A stretch of 64,000 bases of DNA from Absidia repens (GCA_002105175.1 MCGE01000011.1:372001-436000), one strand, 5' to 3'; shown: positions 37,970-50,252, numbered from the stretch's first letter. Numbers and translations are program-made. The notes: a model not told the origin generated them from the letters alone.

Positions 37970-38618
37970 ATGACCGGTGCTTCTAGAACTTACAGCAAAA
38001 CCTACAAGGTCCCTAAGCGTCCTTTTGAATCCGCTCGTCTCGACCAAGAATTGAAGCTTGTTGGTGAATACGGTCTCAAGAACAAGAAGGAAGTTTGGCG
38101 TGTTGGATTGACCTTGTCCAAGATCCGTCGTGCTGCTCGTGAACTTTTGACTTTGGATGAAAAGGATCCTCGTCGTCTCTTTGAAGGGAACGCCTTGATT
38201 CGTCGTCTTGTCCGCATTGGTGTAAGTAACATAAATACAAGCTACTAGGAAAGATGTCACTTGGAAACTGACATAAATATTATTTTTTTTATAGGTGTTG
38301 ACCGAAGACCGTATGAAGCTCGATTACGTTTTGGGTCTCAAGATTGAAGATTTCTTGGAACGTCGTCTCCAAACCCAAGTGTTCAAGTCTGGTCTTGCCA
38401 AGTCTATCCATCATGCCCGTGTCTTGATCCGTCAACGTCACATCCGTGTGGGTAAGCAAATCGTCAACGTTCCTTCTTTCGTTGTCCGTTTGGAATCCCA
38501 AAAGCATATTGACTTTGCCTTGACTTCTCCTTATGGTGGTGGCCGTGCTGGTCGTGTCAAGAGAAAGCGCGCTGCTGCCGCTGCCGGTGGTGATGGCGAT
38601 GAAGAAGACGAAGAATAG
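37970..38618 (+). CDS. RPS9: 40S ribosomal protein uS4 (RPS9)
   Basis: Two exons (37970-38221, 38295-38618) give 191 aa. The protein has the uS4 core and the S4 RNA-binding domain: [60 protein letters not shown]. The N-terminal part [20 protein letters not shown] is the usual eukaryotic start, and the acidic DGDEEDEE tail is typical. It binds 18S rRNA early in 40S assembly. Strongly biased codons agree with high expression. AATAAA at 38734-38739 follows. Confidence 0.97.
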
Positions 38619-39889
38619 ATGGTATGTCACCTACTTCTATTGATTCCCGCTCTGGTTCTGCTCTTGGTCTGGTCTGGCTTTTTTTTTGTGTTTGACTTTG
38701 TTGTTATGAACCTTTGCATGTATATATATACATAATAAAAACTTTTTTGGTTTTCATTATTATTATGCAAAGCACCTGTGCTTTAAGTGCAGTATCATCT
38801 CGACAGTAGCATGCATAGGGTGTGGGCGGGTGTGGTGGGGAGATGCTGCTGCTTTTTTGATTGCTATGTGTTTGTTTTTGGGGATGGGGTTGGAATGGAT
38901 GCTGATTATTTTTGGTTGACTACTGTGCGTTTGTTTTTATGGGATGGATCATATTGACGTTATAGCACCAGATGAAAATGAAATGGGTAGGGGATTCATG
39001 ACTATTTGAGTGGTGGTGTAAGGATGAAGGGATTTTGTCAGTATGTGTGAGTGGTGTATATAGGTGAATTGGTACATGTAGTAATGGACTGGGAGGTTTT
39101 ATAGGTATATTGTGATAATGTCTTAGTCCGCAGTTAAAAACTAGTAGTAGATATTGCTTATTTAGTGAATTTTTTTTGAATAAAAAATCATCTTGAAAAT
39201 CCAATTTTTATCGTCTTGAGAATTTGTTGAATATGTTATTGTGGAGATGATCATTAGATATTGATAGGACAGCGGGAAATATTGGAAGGCTGTGGGTAAG
39301 TTTTTTCAAGTACGGAGTATCGTTCAGAATTAGACATCGATAGCTGATGTTTGGCACGAGGATTCGGCATGCAAAAGTAAACAGAAAATTAAAAAATAAA
39401 AAGTCATGTCGTATTTGCAATATTCTCACATAGTGAAACGTGTACGGTACATATATATGACTATTACTGCACGTACAATATGCCATATAATTGATATATT
39501 CTAATTTGCAAACGTCTGATACAATTACTGTTGATGAATGGGATATTTATATGGCATCAAATTTTCTAGATATATACAGCTATGCTAATGATAATAAAAG
39601 TATCGCATTTGCCATACAGCTTTTTTTTTTTTTTTTCAGATGTCATATGTCAGTGGTATGCGATTACATTAGATATTTCACAAGACAGCAATTGCACCGT
39701 AATTTTTGTCACCGTGGAAGTTTTAGTCATGCAATTAAAGATAACACATTGACACGCACATACAAACATGCACACATATACACATACATTACAAATCACA
39801 AAACACAAATCAAATGATAATAAAAGGTTTTTATTTCTATAAACAATAATATAAACTAATCTAAAATAAGGAAGGGAAAGGACAGGCGA
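38619..39889. other. Intergenic, gene-poor
   Basis: A poly(A) signal is at 38734-38739. GT-rich DNA follows at 38810-38900, then AT-rich DNA. The ORFs here lack any family signature. Confidence 0.5.
38734..38739 (+). terminator. Poly(A) signal of uS4
   Basis: AATAAA, 116 bases after the stop. Confidence 0.6.
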
Positions 39890-40081
39890 ATGCATATGAT
39901 GATCCTTTTGGCCGTATACAGATTAAAAGGACGACCCAGTACGTTTCGAAAGAGAGATCCCATTCAATATTGGAAAGATTCACTCAACCAAAGCACGTTG
40001 AGCCAGTTATCGAGGACACCCATGCACTATGTTCCGGTATTGATATCGACCACCACCACACCAAAAGGATTGAGGGAGTGA
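39890..40081 (+). pseudogene. Possible relic of a hAT transposase C-terminal dimerisation domain
   Basis: The reading frame contains DPIQYWKDSLNQS, TLSQLSRTPMHYVPV and then STTTTPKG. This resembles the hAT dimerisation signature (DPL-x-WW/YW-K, then L-x-x-hAR-hYL-x-IP-x-TS-SER). The end is degenerate, no full transposase is present, and no terminal inverted repeats were found. This is a weak call by eye. Confidence 0.3.
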
Positions 40082-41086
40082 AAAGAGAAGCACCCATAGC
40101 ACTATTCAGGGTGACCTAATGAATTTTCGTGGTTTTTCCCGGCCCACGATGAGCTGATGTCCAACCGATCACACCAAAACGCCTCCAAAGTGGGGGTACC
40201 AAGCACAAATAAAATACCAGTCCCGATCAACCATACACACTAAACACCTTTTGTGTAGTTTAGTCCAAGATCAAATCCAACCAAGACCATCAAGCATAAG
40301 CATTCTGACCATTGGACATAAGTTGCCCGCCCAAGATCATCGTAGCCAGATCGATATAAAAAACTTACACCGAATTTTCCCCACCTAATGTGTCAATGCA
40401 TTTGATTTCGCAAAACGGGATCCAGCACCTGACCACATTTTTTTTTCCATTGAGCCATCCAAACAAAACTTGCATCAGCTTGTCCTCCAATCAGCAGTCG
40501 ACCAATGCATATCCACCAGACATGTAATACACAAAGCGCACAACCACATATCCAATTAACAGATCTAGTCAGCGAGCGGCGACAGCCAATAATCAATCAT
40601 AACGTCAGTCCCATCGGTCACCATGAAGGACAACCCATGTGATGACACACACCATACATCACAGCCAGCGACCAAGCACCCATCAAGAAAGACCATGAGT
40701 TACGTAATGGCGGAGACCACAAAAGGCGAGGAGAGAAAGGCTACAACACATGTGAGCCACCACATTCATTGTGAACAACGGATAAGAGACTAAACCGCAT
40801 TATCCACCTCAGAGGACCATCCAAATAAATCAACCAGAACAATATACAGGTCAAACGACAGATCCAGGGAAAGTTTCGACACAAGTGCAAATCCAGCAGT
40901 ATTCCAAGAAAGAGCGAAACCGAACTTCCAACCAATCAAATGCAACATCAAGCAAGCACATATCAAGCGAACTAGAGAGAGCCAAGGCATAATACAAGAG
41001 CCAAAAGATCGCTGCATCGTTCCGATATCACACAGCGTTTTTTTAGGATTCAACGCCAACACCACCACTCAAACGCTAAGGTTTGT
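40082..41086. other. Unassigned region with strand-asymmetric (A/C-rich) composition
   Basis: The plus strand is markedly A/C-rich and poor in homopolymers, unlike the surrounding AT-rich DNA. The minus strand has several overlapping short frames with hydrophobic and Cys/Trp-rich peptides but no recognisable domain and no continuous frame. It may be a decayed mobile element or foreign DNA. Confidence 0.35.
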
Positions 41087-42436
41087 TTGAAACTAGGAGG
41101 TCCTGTTCTTTGCCTGCAGCAGAGATTTTTCATAACACCGCGGAGGGAAGGAGTACCACTGTCAATATTCGCCTACGTATTCTTTGATGTTGATGGCCAT
41201 TCGATTCCAAACGTTTTAACCTTTCTTGAGCCCAAAAGTAAATCCATTCGGAAGCAGCAGTACCTCAACAAACAAGATCGGTATTTGTTGTATTTCATAT
41301 AGAGCCATAAGAGTAAAGTTGACACAAAAGGGAAGTAACACGCTAAAAAAGGCAAGCATAAACCCCCATCAATCAATCCAGCTAATGCATGTGTAAAATC
41401 GATGATGATTAGGAATGTAAAAAAAAATATATAAATATATCAATAAAAAATTGATGCGTGTTTAAATTGAGATCGGGCGCCTTTTTATATCCGTTTTTTT
41501 TTTTTTAAATACCTGTCCCTAAGACGGTTCGACACCAGTTTCCAAAGACAGATAAAAAAAAACCAGGTTAAAACGAGACTAATAGAATAAAAAAAAAATA
41601 GGAAAAAACAGTTTGATGGGCTATGTGTGGGTTCTGCTGACTTTGAAATGCGGAACTTACATTAAAATATTCCAGTCATTTTTAATTTTCAAATAAATAT
41701 AGAACCTAAAGGCAATATGATTCCTGAACAAGCTAAACTGTGTTTGCAATGTATGTGGGTTTGTCTCACACTATTAGACATAGAATTCAGTTCAATTTTT
41801 TTCCGTTTAATATTAATGTAACCTAACAGAAAAAGACATGATCTATGGGTGGGACGGTTTAAAATAATATCATCCTTGGGGAAGGAGGAATCTATGCTTC
41901 CCTCCCTCCCCCCGCCTCCTGTTAATGAAAATAGGAGATCTAGTCGGCCGATACAAAAAAAAAATAAAAAAAAAAAAAATGAAACAGCAGTGAAACAAAG
42001 ATTTCTAGAAATCGAACTAAATGTTGCTTTATTTGTCATATTTCTAGAAGTCGATCAAACACAGTACATACCCAAAAAAGATTTTCTTCTTGGTTGCTCT
42101 GAAAGTCCGCCCGAAATTCCATCGATTTCCCTCCTTTTTCCTTTTTCATGTTTTTGTTTCTTTCTGGTTCGCCATGTATCATAAGCATCGTACTCGAAAA
42201 AAAAATTGGTTTGGCGACTTTATTCTTTTTGCTTCTATTTCAAAAATAGGAAATTGTCGGGAAAATTTTTAAATGGTTCCTGGGCAAACTTAATTATCAG
42301 TAGGAGGAAAAGGAAGAAAAAAAAAACTTTTTTTGGGGTGTACACAGCATGACCATTGATCCAATAACCGTAGATTCTTTTTACCCAAAATGATGACAAA
42401 TGGGACTACTATAGTATTTTAGCATGGATTTGAAGT

Positions 42437-42476
<40 letters not shown>

Positions 42477-42721
42477 GGGAGCAGTTGCCGAGCGAAAATG
42501 AAGCAATAGGTGGAGATTGACCAGTTTCTTTGATAGAAAAAGTTACCATCATCCATTCATACGGTGTTTTAATCTGGAGTCATGCACAGGCCAATTATTC
42601 TTAAATATTTGTGTGAATGATTTCATGATATGGTGTAGTTTAAACAAAGAACATAAAACTAAAACATAATTGGGTCACACGGAAGCTGCTAAAGATAGTT
42701 GCTGTTGTTTTTTCTCTCTCT
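41087..42721. other. Intergenic, gene-poor
   Basis: AT-rich with many A/T runs, including the A tract at 42438-42474. Short ORFs here have no family features. Confidence 0.5.
42438..42474. repeat. Poly(A) tract, 37 nt
   Basis: Uninterrupted run of A within gene-poor DNA. Confidence 0.95.
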
Positions 42722-42950
42722 TTTTTACTTGACAATAACCTGTTTTAATCACGCAGTATGATAGTAGAGTAAAGTTACGTAGTTGGGGGGGAGGGTGATA
42801 TAAAAAACAAAGGTTTGTCATAGGCATTTGAAATTGGTCAGTTTTGGCTTTCCGTCCACCACTTCCCAATTTTTGAAAACCATTCAAGAAACCACACTCA
42901 GCCCTGTTTTTCCAAGTCCAATATACAGTAAACTGAGCTTTGAGCACGAC
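42722..42950 (+). repeat. Dispersed repeat S, copy 2
   Basis: Matches blocks of 22205-22560: TTTTTTACTTGACAATAA then TTTTAATCA; ACCATTCAAGAA; CCAAGTCCAATATACAGT. As in copy 1, it sits upstream of a plus-oriented R-family arm. Confidence 0.5.
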
Positions 42951-43119
42951 AGTCGGTCGAAGTCACCTCATACTTAACCTCCCCCTCCCCTTTCTTTTTT
43001 TTTGTACACATACATCACATTTTTCATTTACGCACACATACATACACTGTACAGTATAATAGGATATACCCATTCGACTAGGCGAATCATGGAAGAACCG
43101 ATACAAAAGTAAAAAGACA

Positions 43120-43501
43120 AGATATATTTCAATCAGATGTAGATATAAACTATGGTAACTAAATCAAACTGAACCAAGTAGTCTAATGATAATACTATAA
43201 CACATATTTAAATGCGAAGTGTTTAGAAGGTGGGTATGGGTGATTGCTAGAATTTGAGAGTGCTTGGGGCGCCATACTCTATAATAAACATAAAGGAAGA
43301 TGAACTAGTTGAATTAGGGGTTGTAAGCTACTCTATGACGAGTGACTACCTATTTCACGATAAAAGGGGCAAACTAACCGCCCAAATTGCTCAATCTTGA
43401 CTACAAAGGCGACGCAAGAGAAGCACAAGGATTTCTATGTTGAATGGAGGAAATTATAATCATGAGAAAAGAACCACTATGTTGTTGATATGGTAGGGTG
43501 C

Positions 43502-43540
<39 letters not shown>

Positions 43541-44252
43541 GAAGGAGGCTTCCTGTTTGTGCTCTCAAACCAATATCGTCAAGAGAGAGAGAGAGAGACA
43601 ACATTTTAAATCCCGCCCACGTGTATCTTTATTTTCTCCCATTTTCATTTTTTCGCTCTCTTTCTTCCCATTTTCATTTTACTCGTTCTTTTTTTTTCTG
43701 CACCATTCAACTTTTTTCATGATATGGTGGGCTTAGATTAGTGTCAGGACTATTTTAGAAGGGTTTTCAGCTCACGGATTACAAGATGCATAGGGAAACC
43801 CTTCCATTTTGGATTCAGGGTTTATACTCATCAGTAGTTGGCTGTTTGGAGCCTTCATTAGCTTAGTTTAGTCTTAGTTGTCCATAAAATGTTATCTACA
43901 TCTGAATAAAATACGTATTTTTTGTTTATTTTAATTATACGCTTTAATGAAAAATGTCTCATTAGCCTCCATTGTTTGTACAAGGGATCCCTTTCTTATC
44001 ATCGTCCATTTAGATTAGTACCGATAGTTGATATGCTTCTTCAATAGAATATGTCTCTTTCACCTCTCTCTCCAATACCTTGTATATTAGGTCTTTTTTT
44101 TTCTCAATCGTCCCTTTAGATTAGCATTGACTATTCTTCAGATCCCCTCCCCGTAAGTCTCCCTCATGCTACCTTCATTAGCGCTCTTAGCGCAATGAAC
44201 CTGCCGCTTTTAGTTTCTATCTATTATATGACTTCAATAAAGCATATCCCTT

Positions 44253-44296
<44 letters not shown>

Positions 44297-44370
44297 CTCA
44301 CCGTCTAACCCATTAGATCGTATGCAAAGTTGTTGTTGTAGTTGTTTTTGTGAGTGTTCACCAACTATTA
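43120..44370 (+). repeat. Dispersed repeat family, copy R5
   Basis: The plus arm starts TTTAAATCCCGCCCACGTG at 43606-43624. The shared block is at 43735-43805 (TTAGATTAGTGTCAGGACT, GGGAAACCCTTCCATTTTG). Subunits follow with TCTGAATAAAATACG and CTTTAATGAAAAATGTC, and the TTTTTGTGAGTGTTCACC box is near 44345. A minus-oriented fragment (ATATTTCAATCAGATGTAG, then ATATAAACTATGGTAAC) is at 43123-43162. A tracts at 43503-43539 and 44260-44294 interrupt it. Confidence 0.72.
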
Positions 44371-44471
44371 CTGCATCGTCCCAGAATCCTAGCTACCACT
44401 TATCAAATGTGATTCGATTTTCAGGGACCGTATATATCCAGCTCGTTATTTTTTCATTCGTTTTCCTGCGT

Positions 44472-44512
<41 letters not shown>

Positions 44513-45524
44513 AAATAAAATACCGCCCCAGACAATGTCAGTGAAATTTCAGCACAAGGACAGCCTACTACGGTTGCGCCATGACGAGTGAGGGCGGTTG
44601 CCTTTATTTCGTCAAAACCATACACTTCAACGACCTCTTCCCCACTGACACCATGTAAACCAATTTTTTGAAAGTGTTAAAACGTTTGCAACATCTTTTT
44701 TGGGAAACGGGTGTATTCTGAGCCATTTTCTTCAGGGCGGTTGAAAATATGAAAAAAAAAAAAATCGTACCAATTAAGGTTTACTTTACCTTCTTGTTGA
44801 ACTGCACCACAACAAACCCACCCCCGAGTTTACGTTTTAATTCCAGTCCAATACGATAAGAACAGAAAAACAAAAACAAAAAAAGGACTTCCCTAATATA
44901 ATGTTTGTCGAGTAAAAGAGAATCCAAGCTAATACTGTATGATACTTGCTTCTTCTTTTTTTTTTTTTGGTAAGTTCCGAGGTTCACATTTCTACTTTAG
45001 TTGGAGGTCATTGTACTTCTTTTTAATTCCTGGTTATGAAAAATTATTAAAGGTGGTATTTTTCATTATGCTATTGATATACCGTCCAGTGTCACAAAAG
45101 ATGCTGGAACTATTGAGTACAAAATATATGACTAACGGTCAACCATGTTTGTCAACCCCACATTTGTTTTAATATACACAGAGCTGAGTTTTGTATAATC
45201 CCTTTATACCAGTCTTTCCTTTTTTTTCATATGACTGAGAGAACTCTATAAAAAAAATATAGGCAATAATAATAGACCAATAATACTAGGCAATAATGAT
45301 AGACAACAACAATAATAGAGAATAAAAATGATCAAAGTAACTTTATTGATTGTCAAAGCAAATAAAAATACAGTTCCTAACTAATGGATGAGAGGGTCAA
45401 GAGGGGGAAAAAATCATAATAACACAATGATATGGTAAACTTATAGATAATAGTACAGTAAATAATGATAATAATAAAAAAGGGGGGAGGGGGGAAGGGC
45501 AGAGTAAAAGCTAGACTATCGTCA
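44371..45524. other. Intergenic
   Basis: AT-rich, with a (TA)n run at about 44476-44509 and A/T homopolymers. I see no gene. Confidence 0.5.
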
Positions 45525-46771
45525 TTTTTTATCGCGTTCAAACATCCATTGAAGATCGACCATTTCACGCCACAAACCTGAGTGTTGACCAAAAGTATAC
45601 AAGACCGAATCTCTTGCCACCTGATTCCAAAGTACGCGCCCCATGCATGTAGATCGTTTCCAATTTATTTCCCAAACCCGCCAAATCTAACAGGATCAAT
45701 GAGTTCCAGGACGTCCCTAGCCAACACCATGATATGAACGGAGCATACGGGATATAAAGGACGGTACAACAATCGATACACCACAAACAGATACGTCACG
45801 CATTTGACAGCATCCACCCCCCCCCCTCATTTCTGTTGATCCAAGGCATGGTGTAGCAACATTTCGGTGGCATCGATCCTGTTGACAGAAAACGCCGGGA
45901 TTGTTGGACTGAGTAGGTCGATTACGACGCCACGACCGGCATCGTCGCTTTCGCATATCTATTCTGTGATTCATTGGTGAACGCACTGAACACCGCCAGA
46001 ACATCTTGTTGTTGTTGTTGTTATTCTTTGTTGTCCCTACCAAGATGTGTTGTCATGGATCGATTGACGAAATGGGTGAATTCAGAAGGATCAAGGGATA
46101 ATGAAGCTGGTGCTGGTGTCGTCGTTGTCGTTGATTGATAATGATGATGATGATGGATGGTGTCCAAAATACTCCATAATTTGATATCTACCTCTAGTGC
46201 GGTGGAGGCTTGATCCAGTCGTAAATACCCCGACCCACCCACTTGGCCCTGGTGCAATAATGTATCCAAACAGACATAATCCCCTTGATATCGTGAGCAT
46301 GTGCAATCATACTCCCGGGCCAAATCGAAGTCGTAAATCCGCCATACTTTCCAGTCCAGGTAAAAGTCAAGTCCACATAACTGATGCTAATCGTATCGCC
46401 CGGTTGAATGTCTTACAGCATGACCAGTTTTTGCTTGTCCTGCTGATAAACAAGCCCTGTGTTCGGTCGACATGAATGTTGTACGTAAACCGCGTTCTGA
46501 GTGGATACACACCGTAGCCGACTTTGTCCATATGTTGTTCCTGGTCAAAGATGTCGAAGAGAGAAAGTGAGATTTGCTGTTGTACCGTGGCAAGTTCGTC
46601 AGGTATGAATGAACAATCAAACGGCGCTACCATGTTGGTGATCGCTTCAAAATCGATGGATGCTGATGGTTGTGATGTGGTGATGGCGCCGGCTATTGCT
46701 GTTGGTGACCATAAGAATGAATATATACATACAAAGAGAGACGAGGGGAGGAAGAGATATAAGGATTGCAC
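45525..46771 (-). pseudogene. Broken SET-domain (SMYD-like) protein gene
   Basis: On the minus strand, pieces in different frames line up in the order of a SMYD-type SET protein. The first is LATVQQQISLSLFDIFDQEQ then VGYGVYPLRTRF (46771-46450, one frame). Then comes LVYQQDKQKLVML, a TAA, and DIQPGDTISISYVDL (second frame), the SET motif that precedes the post-SET Cys. Next is LAREYDCTCSRYQGDYV (third frame), the post-SET C-x-C region. The last piece is LYIPYAPFISWCWLGTSW then LAGLGNKLETIYMHGARTLE near 45700-45600, a helical C-terminal region. No NHSC motif is visible. At least one in-frame stop and several frame changes not explained by GT-AG introns make it a likely pseudogene. Heavy sequencing error is an alternative. 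Confidence 0.55.
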
Positions 46772-47064
46772 AAGCGATAAAAGTCTACATAATTGTGATT
46801 TGAGGAATAAGAGTGAAAAAGATAGAAAATTGAGACAGGGAGAGTGGGGGAGGCGGATACCGGGGTTTTAAATGTTTTTCATATAGAGTTTTGCCAGGAA
46901 TGGAAGCTGCTGTTTGAAGACCTCCTTTTTTTAAACAATTCCCTGCTTTTTTCCATAAAGAAAGCGCCAAAGAGAAGCTCTAAGTTTTTCTCTTTCTTTT
47001 TTCTTTTCCTCTCATTTATTTCCATGCTTTTGTCAAGTTAATTATTTCCTATTTAAAATAGAAA
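46772..47064. other. Divergent upstream region
   Basis: Between the SET relic and the single-pass membrane protein gene. It is T/C-rich near 46990-47030. No gene. Confidence 0.4.
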
Positions 47065-48430
47065 ATGCTTTACTCAAGACAAGGTAGACCTGGCTTTTTT
47101 TTTTTGTAATATACTATTGATAATATATCGGGGGTTAAATTTGTACCTTTTTTTTTGTGAATTTGGAGATGCAGAGCAGGTGTGTGATCAAGAAAATACT
47201 TCTCCGTATTGTTCTCCGTCACCAAACGATACATGGAATAACGGTACATCTCATTCTTTCATATGGAATCCTTCGTAAGTACTGTAATATACCATCAAAA
47301 TTATCACCTGAATTTACCGTATACATCTGTTATGATATTTATATGCAGCTTTCCATTTTATTCAACTTCGGTAACGTATTGACCTCCTGAATATATATAT
47401 TTCTTTGTACTTGATGCACTGTAAAGTACAATGCTGTATATGTACTTTTCCTTGACTTTTTTGTTTTTCTCTCCTTATTTTTAATAGGAAACGATTGACC
47501 TGTACCTGTATTATAAAGAAAATCTTCAATTCAAGCCAATCAAGAATTGGACTGCTTTACCATGCAACAGTGGTTCATTGATGGCTCAAGTGGATGACTC
47601 CTGGTTTCCGAGCCCATTATATAACCAATCTCAGAAACAATGGACTATGTATGGTTTTTATTTACCATCGTTTATGAACCCTATCCAGGAGCTCTCCAAT
47701 CCAGATAGTCAGTATCCTCGCCCGTTTAATTTTTCAATTGTCCGTATGTATGCCCCTCATCACATGAATTTTACATGATTTACACTGATTGTTTTTTTTT
47801 TTTTTTATTGATACAGAATTTGGTAAAACTCAAATTGGCAATAATAATAATGATAATAATACTATTACATCTACCACGGTAACCCAAAATGGACCATTAT
47901 CATCATCAACAAATCAATCCAACGACATGGTTCATGCATTCCCCATCTGGGCGATCATTGTTCTTGCGATTACTTCCGCCACACTGTTTCTCTTGTTAAT
48001 GATGACACTATTATGGTTCCTTTATAGACGATCGCCCAAAGATGAAACAGAAGGCGCCATTAACAACAACAATAACAACAATAACAAACTACTTGCCGAG
48101 GATGAGATAGCAACGCCGTCACCATCACCAGTGCCATTATCAAATGAACCTTCACCCGCTGTAGCAGCAGCATCAACACTACCAAATCCACGACATTCTG
48201 ATGCATCATGGCAAAGAAGATCTTCACTTTTAAGCTCCTCCAATGCAGCCATATTAGGGGAGACAGTCCAAAAAATGATAGAATCCCCTGACTGGGATGA
48301 TCAAGAAGAACGACGTCGTCGACTGGGGGATCAATTACTTCGAAAAGAGTTAGAGGCCGATCAAGAGACAATGGTGAAGGATACAATAGCAACTCATAAG
48401 CCACAAATAAAGAATTCACAAAGAGATTGA
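47065..48430 (+). CDS. Single-pass membrane protein, function unknown (5' end uncertain)
   Basis: The secure exons are 47175-47274, 47349-47370, 47488-47743 and 47817-48430, all phase-consistent. A proposed first exon 47065-47083 (MLYSRQ plus one base) is tentative; the total would be 336 aa. The N-terminal part has N-glycosylation sites and Cys residues (YCSPSPNDTWNNGTSHSF, KNWTALPCNSGSLMAQVDD), so it looks extracellular. One membrane helix follows (FPIWAIIVLAITSATLFLLL, then MMTLLWFLY), then a basic stop-transfer YRRSPKDE and a Ser/Asn-rich cytosolic tail ending in acidic/basic helices (DWDDQEERRRRLGDQLLRKE). The layout suits a type I surface protein, but I see no signal peptide, which suggests that the true first exon has been missed. 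No family recognised. Exon 3 is only 22 nt. Confidence 0.65.
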
Positions 48431-48662
48431 ACATAGAAATCGTGGATAGGCATAAAATAATACATATATTACGTTATTCCTAAAAATGGAGGGCGGGTTA
48501 GGTGGTCTTTAATAATTTCATTGTGTGATGGTGAAACTAAAAATAGTAGGTCCAGGCGTAATTTGAGCTCAGCCAATGAAAAGTGTTGGTGGGTTTTTTT
48601 CATAACCTCTTTTATTTTTTTATATTTTTCTCTTCTCTATAATTTTTTCACTTTTTTTAACA

Positions 48663-49672
48663 ATGAGTGTTGGAATTGAAAAATGTTGTTGCTTCATTCC
48701 TTTACGATTGGGAACCTTTTTGATTGCTCTTTGGTTTACGGTAAAGTAGATATGACAACAAGGAATAAATGATACATACAGTACTAAACCCCTTATCTTG
48801 TAGATTATATATCTTATTGATGCCACGACTGGTTTTCTTGGTATCAATGGTAAAAGCATAGAGGAATTTGCATATAGACTATTTACTGTCAACTAATATT
48901 TTTATTGTTACCTGCTTATTATAGCTGCCATTGGATATTCAGGACAAGCTGCAAGTGCATGGTACTACATTGATCTTCTTTTCACTGTACTAGTGTGTAT
49001 TGGTGGTGTGGTGGGGATGTTTGGGTCTTGTTTTGTAAGTAATATGTCATGGAAAAAAGCTGTAACATGGCAGATATTGATATGTATTTCCTTTTTTTTT
49101 TTGCATTAATCATTATGTATATGCAGTCTTCTCGCAAATTTGCCAAGATATTCAGCGTAGTTGTTTGGGTGAACTGCACATTGTCTATGCTGAAATATGT
49201 CATCTGTTTAGCATTGATGATTAGCCACAAGTACGACATGTCACGATCTTGCTTACGATCTGGTTTTATTGGATTTGGCAATAGTCAAACATCAATCAAT
49301 CCTGTCATCATTCCTGATAGTCCATATTACTCCCCTGTGCGATATCCTGGTACTCTCAATGCAAATGCCGCTTCTCAAGAAGATTGCGACGCCAGTATCA
49401 AAACCTTTTTGATCACATTTGGTGTGGTTGTCTTTGTGATTCAAGTACTCCAGGTATGGAAATGAAAATGAAAGAAAGAACAGATGATGACGATGATGAA
49501 TTCTGTTTCACTCATGATTATTATTATTATTTTTTTCATGTAGTTTTACTTTGCAACGGTGGTGAGCGCTTATGCATCTCGATTACGAAATGGTGCCCGT
49601 CATCATCGATTACACGATCAACAAATCAAAGAGTTTGAGGATGCTAGGTACCATATGTCGACCGTTTATTAG
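48663..49672 (+). CDS. Four-helix membrane protein, LAPTM/MTP-like
   Basis: Five exons in phase give 229 aa: 48663-48740, 48804-48849, 48925-49034, 49127-49453, 49544-49672. The N-terminus is MSVGIEKCCCFIPLRLGTFL, a Cys-cluster plus R-x-G-T start like that of LAPTM/MTP lysosomal proteins. Four helices are visible: LGTFLIALWFTIIYLIDA, YIDLLFTVLVCIGGVVGMFG, IFSVVVWVNCTLSMLKYVIC, and TFLITFGVVVFVIQVLQFYF. A loop with several Cys, Pro and Tyr residues lies between helices 3 and 4. The short C-terminal tail is basic then acidic. A vacuolar or endosomal location is inference from the resemblance. AATAAA is at 49799-49804. Confidence 0.75.
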
Positions 49673-50243
49673 CTTGAACCGATAGTCTCTATTTTAAACA
49701 CTTTTCCCGTCTCCTCTTCCCCTCTACTCATCCGTCGTCCCGTTATCTTCGTCTTTTGTTTTATTATCTCCTTTATCTTTTATGTATATTTTGTCTTCAA
49801 TAAAAAAAATATTTTTTTTTTCATCTACCGTCATTTTGTATCGTCTCAATGTTGCGTCATGTCGTACTTCAAAACACCCTTCACCTTGAACTTCTTGTAT
49901 ATGTGTCATCATGTATTTTACGGTATTTTAGCGGGTATCCGGCATCTGACGCTCCATCAGGTGCTGCAAGGACATTGTAACGTTGTTCATGATCATGTTT
50001 GGGCAGTTTATCTTTCAGTTGTCTAAAACTTTACCGATCAAATTATCGTCAAGTAGCGATAAAACGGTGCCAAAAAGTCGGTATTTAACTAATTTAGCAA
50101 GTCGTCCAACTTTATCCGAAGACAGGTAACTCCACCATTATAAATATTCGACCCTTTGCCTTTTGTTTTTTTACATGGCAAATGGTATTTGAATTTTTCG
50201 TTGTGAAACTCATTCTTCCTCCATTCCCTTTAGCTTTCTCTCA
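49673..50243. other. Intergenic, bZIP gene promoter
   Basis: AATAAA at 49799-49804 ends the preceding gene. Two short upstream frames begin at 50175 (5 aa) and 50182 (22 aa), but they lie before the TATA box and are probably not transcribed. No other gene. Confidence 0.5.
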
Positions 50244-50252
50244 TATATAAAA
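50244..50252 (+). promoter_or_regulatory. TATA box of the bZIP gene
   Basis: TATATAAAA, 222 bases before the bZIP ATG. A start site about 30-60 bases downstream would give a leader of roughly 160-190 nt that includes the uORF at 50288. Confidence 0.5.

Noticed and set aside
50175..50250. Two further uORFs (50175-50192 and 50182-50250)
   Set aside because: They lie before or over the TATA box, so they are probably not in the transcript.
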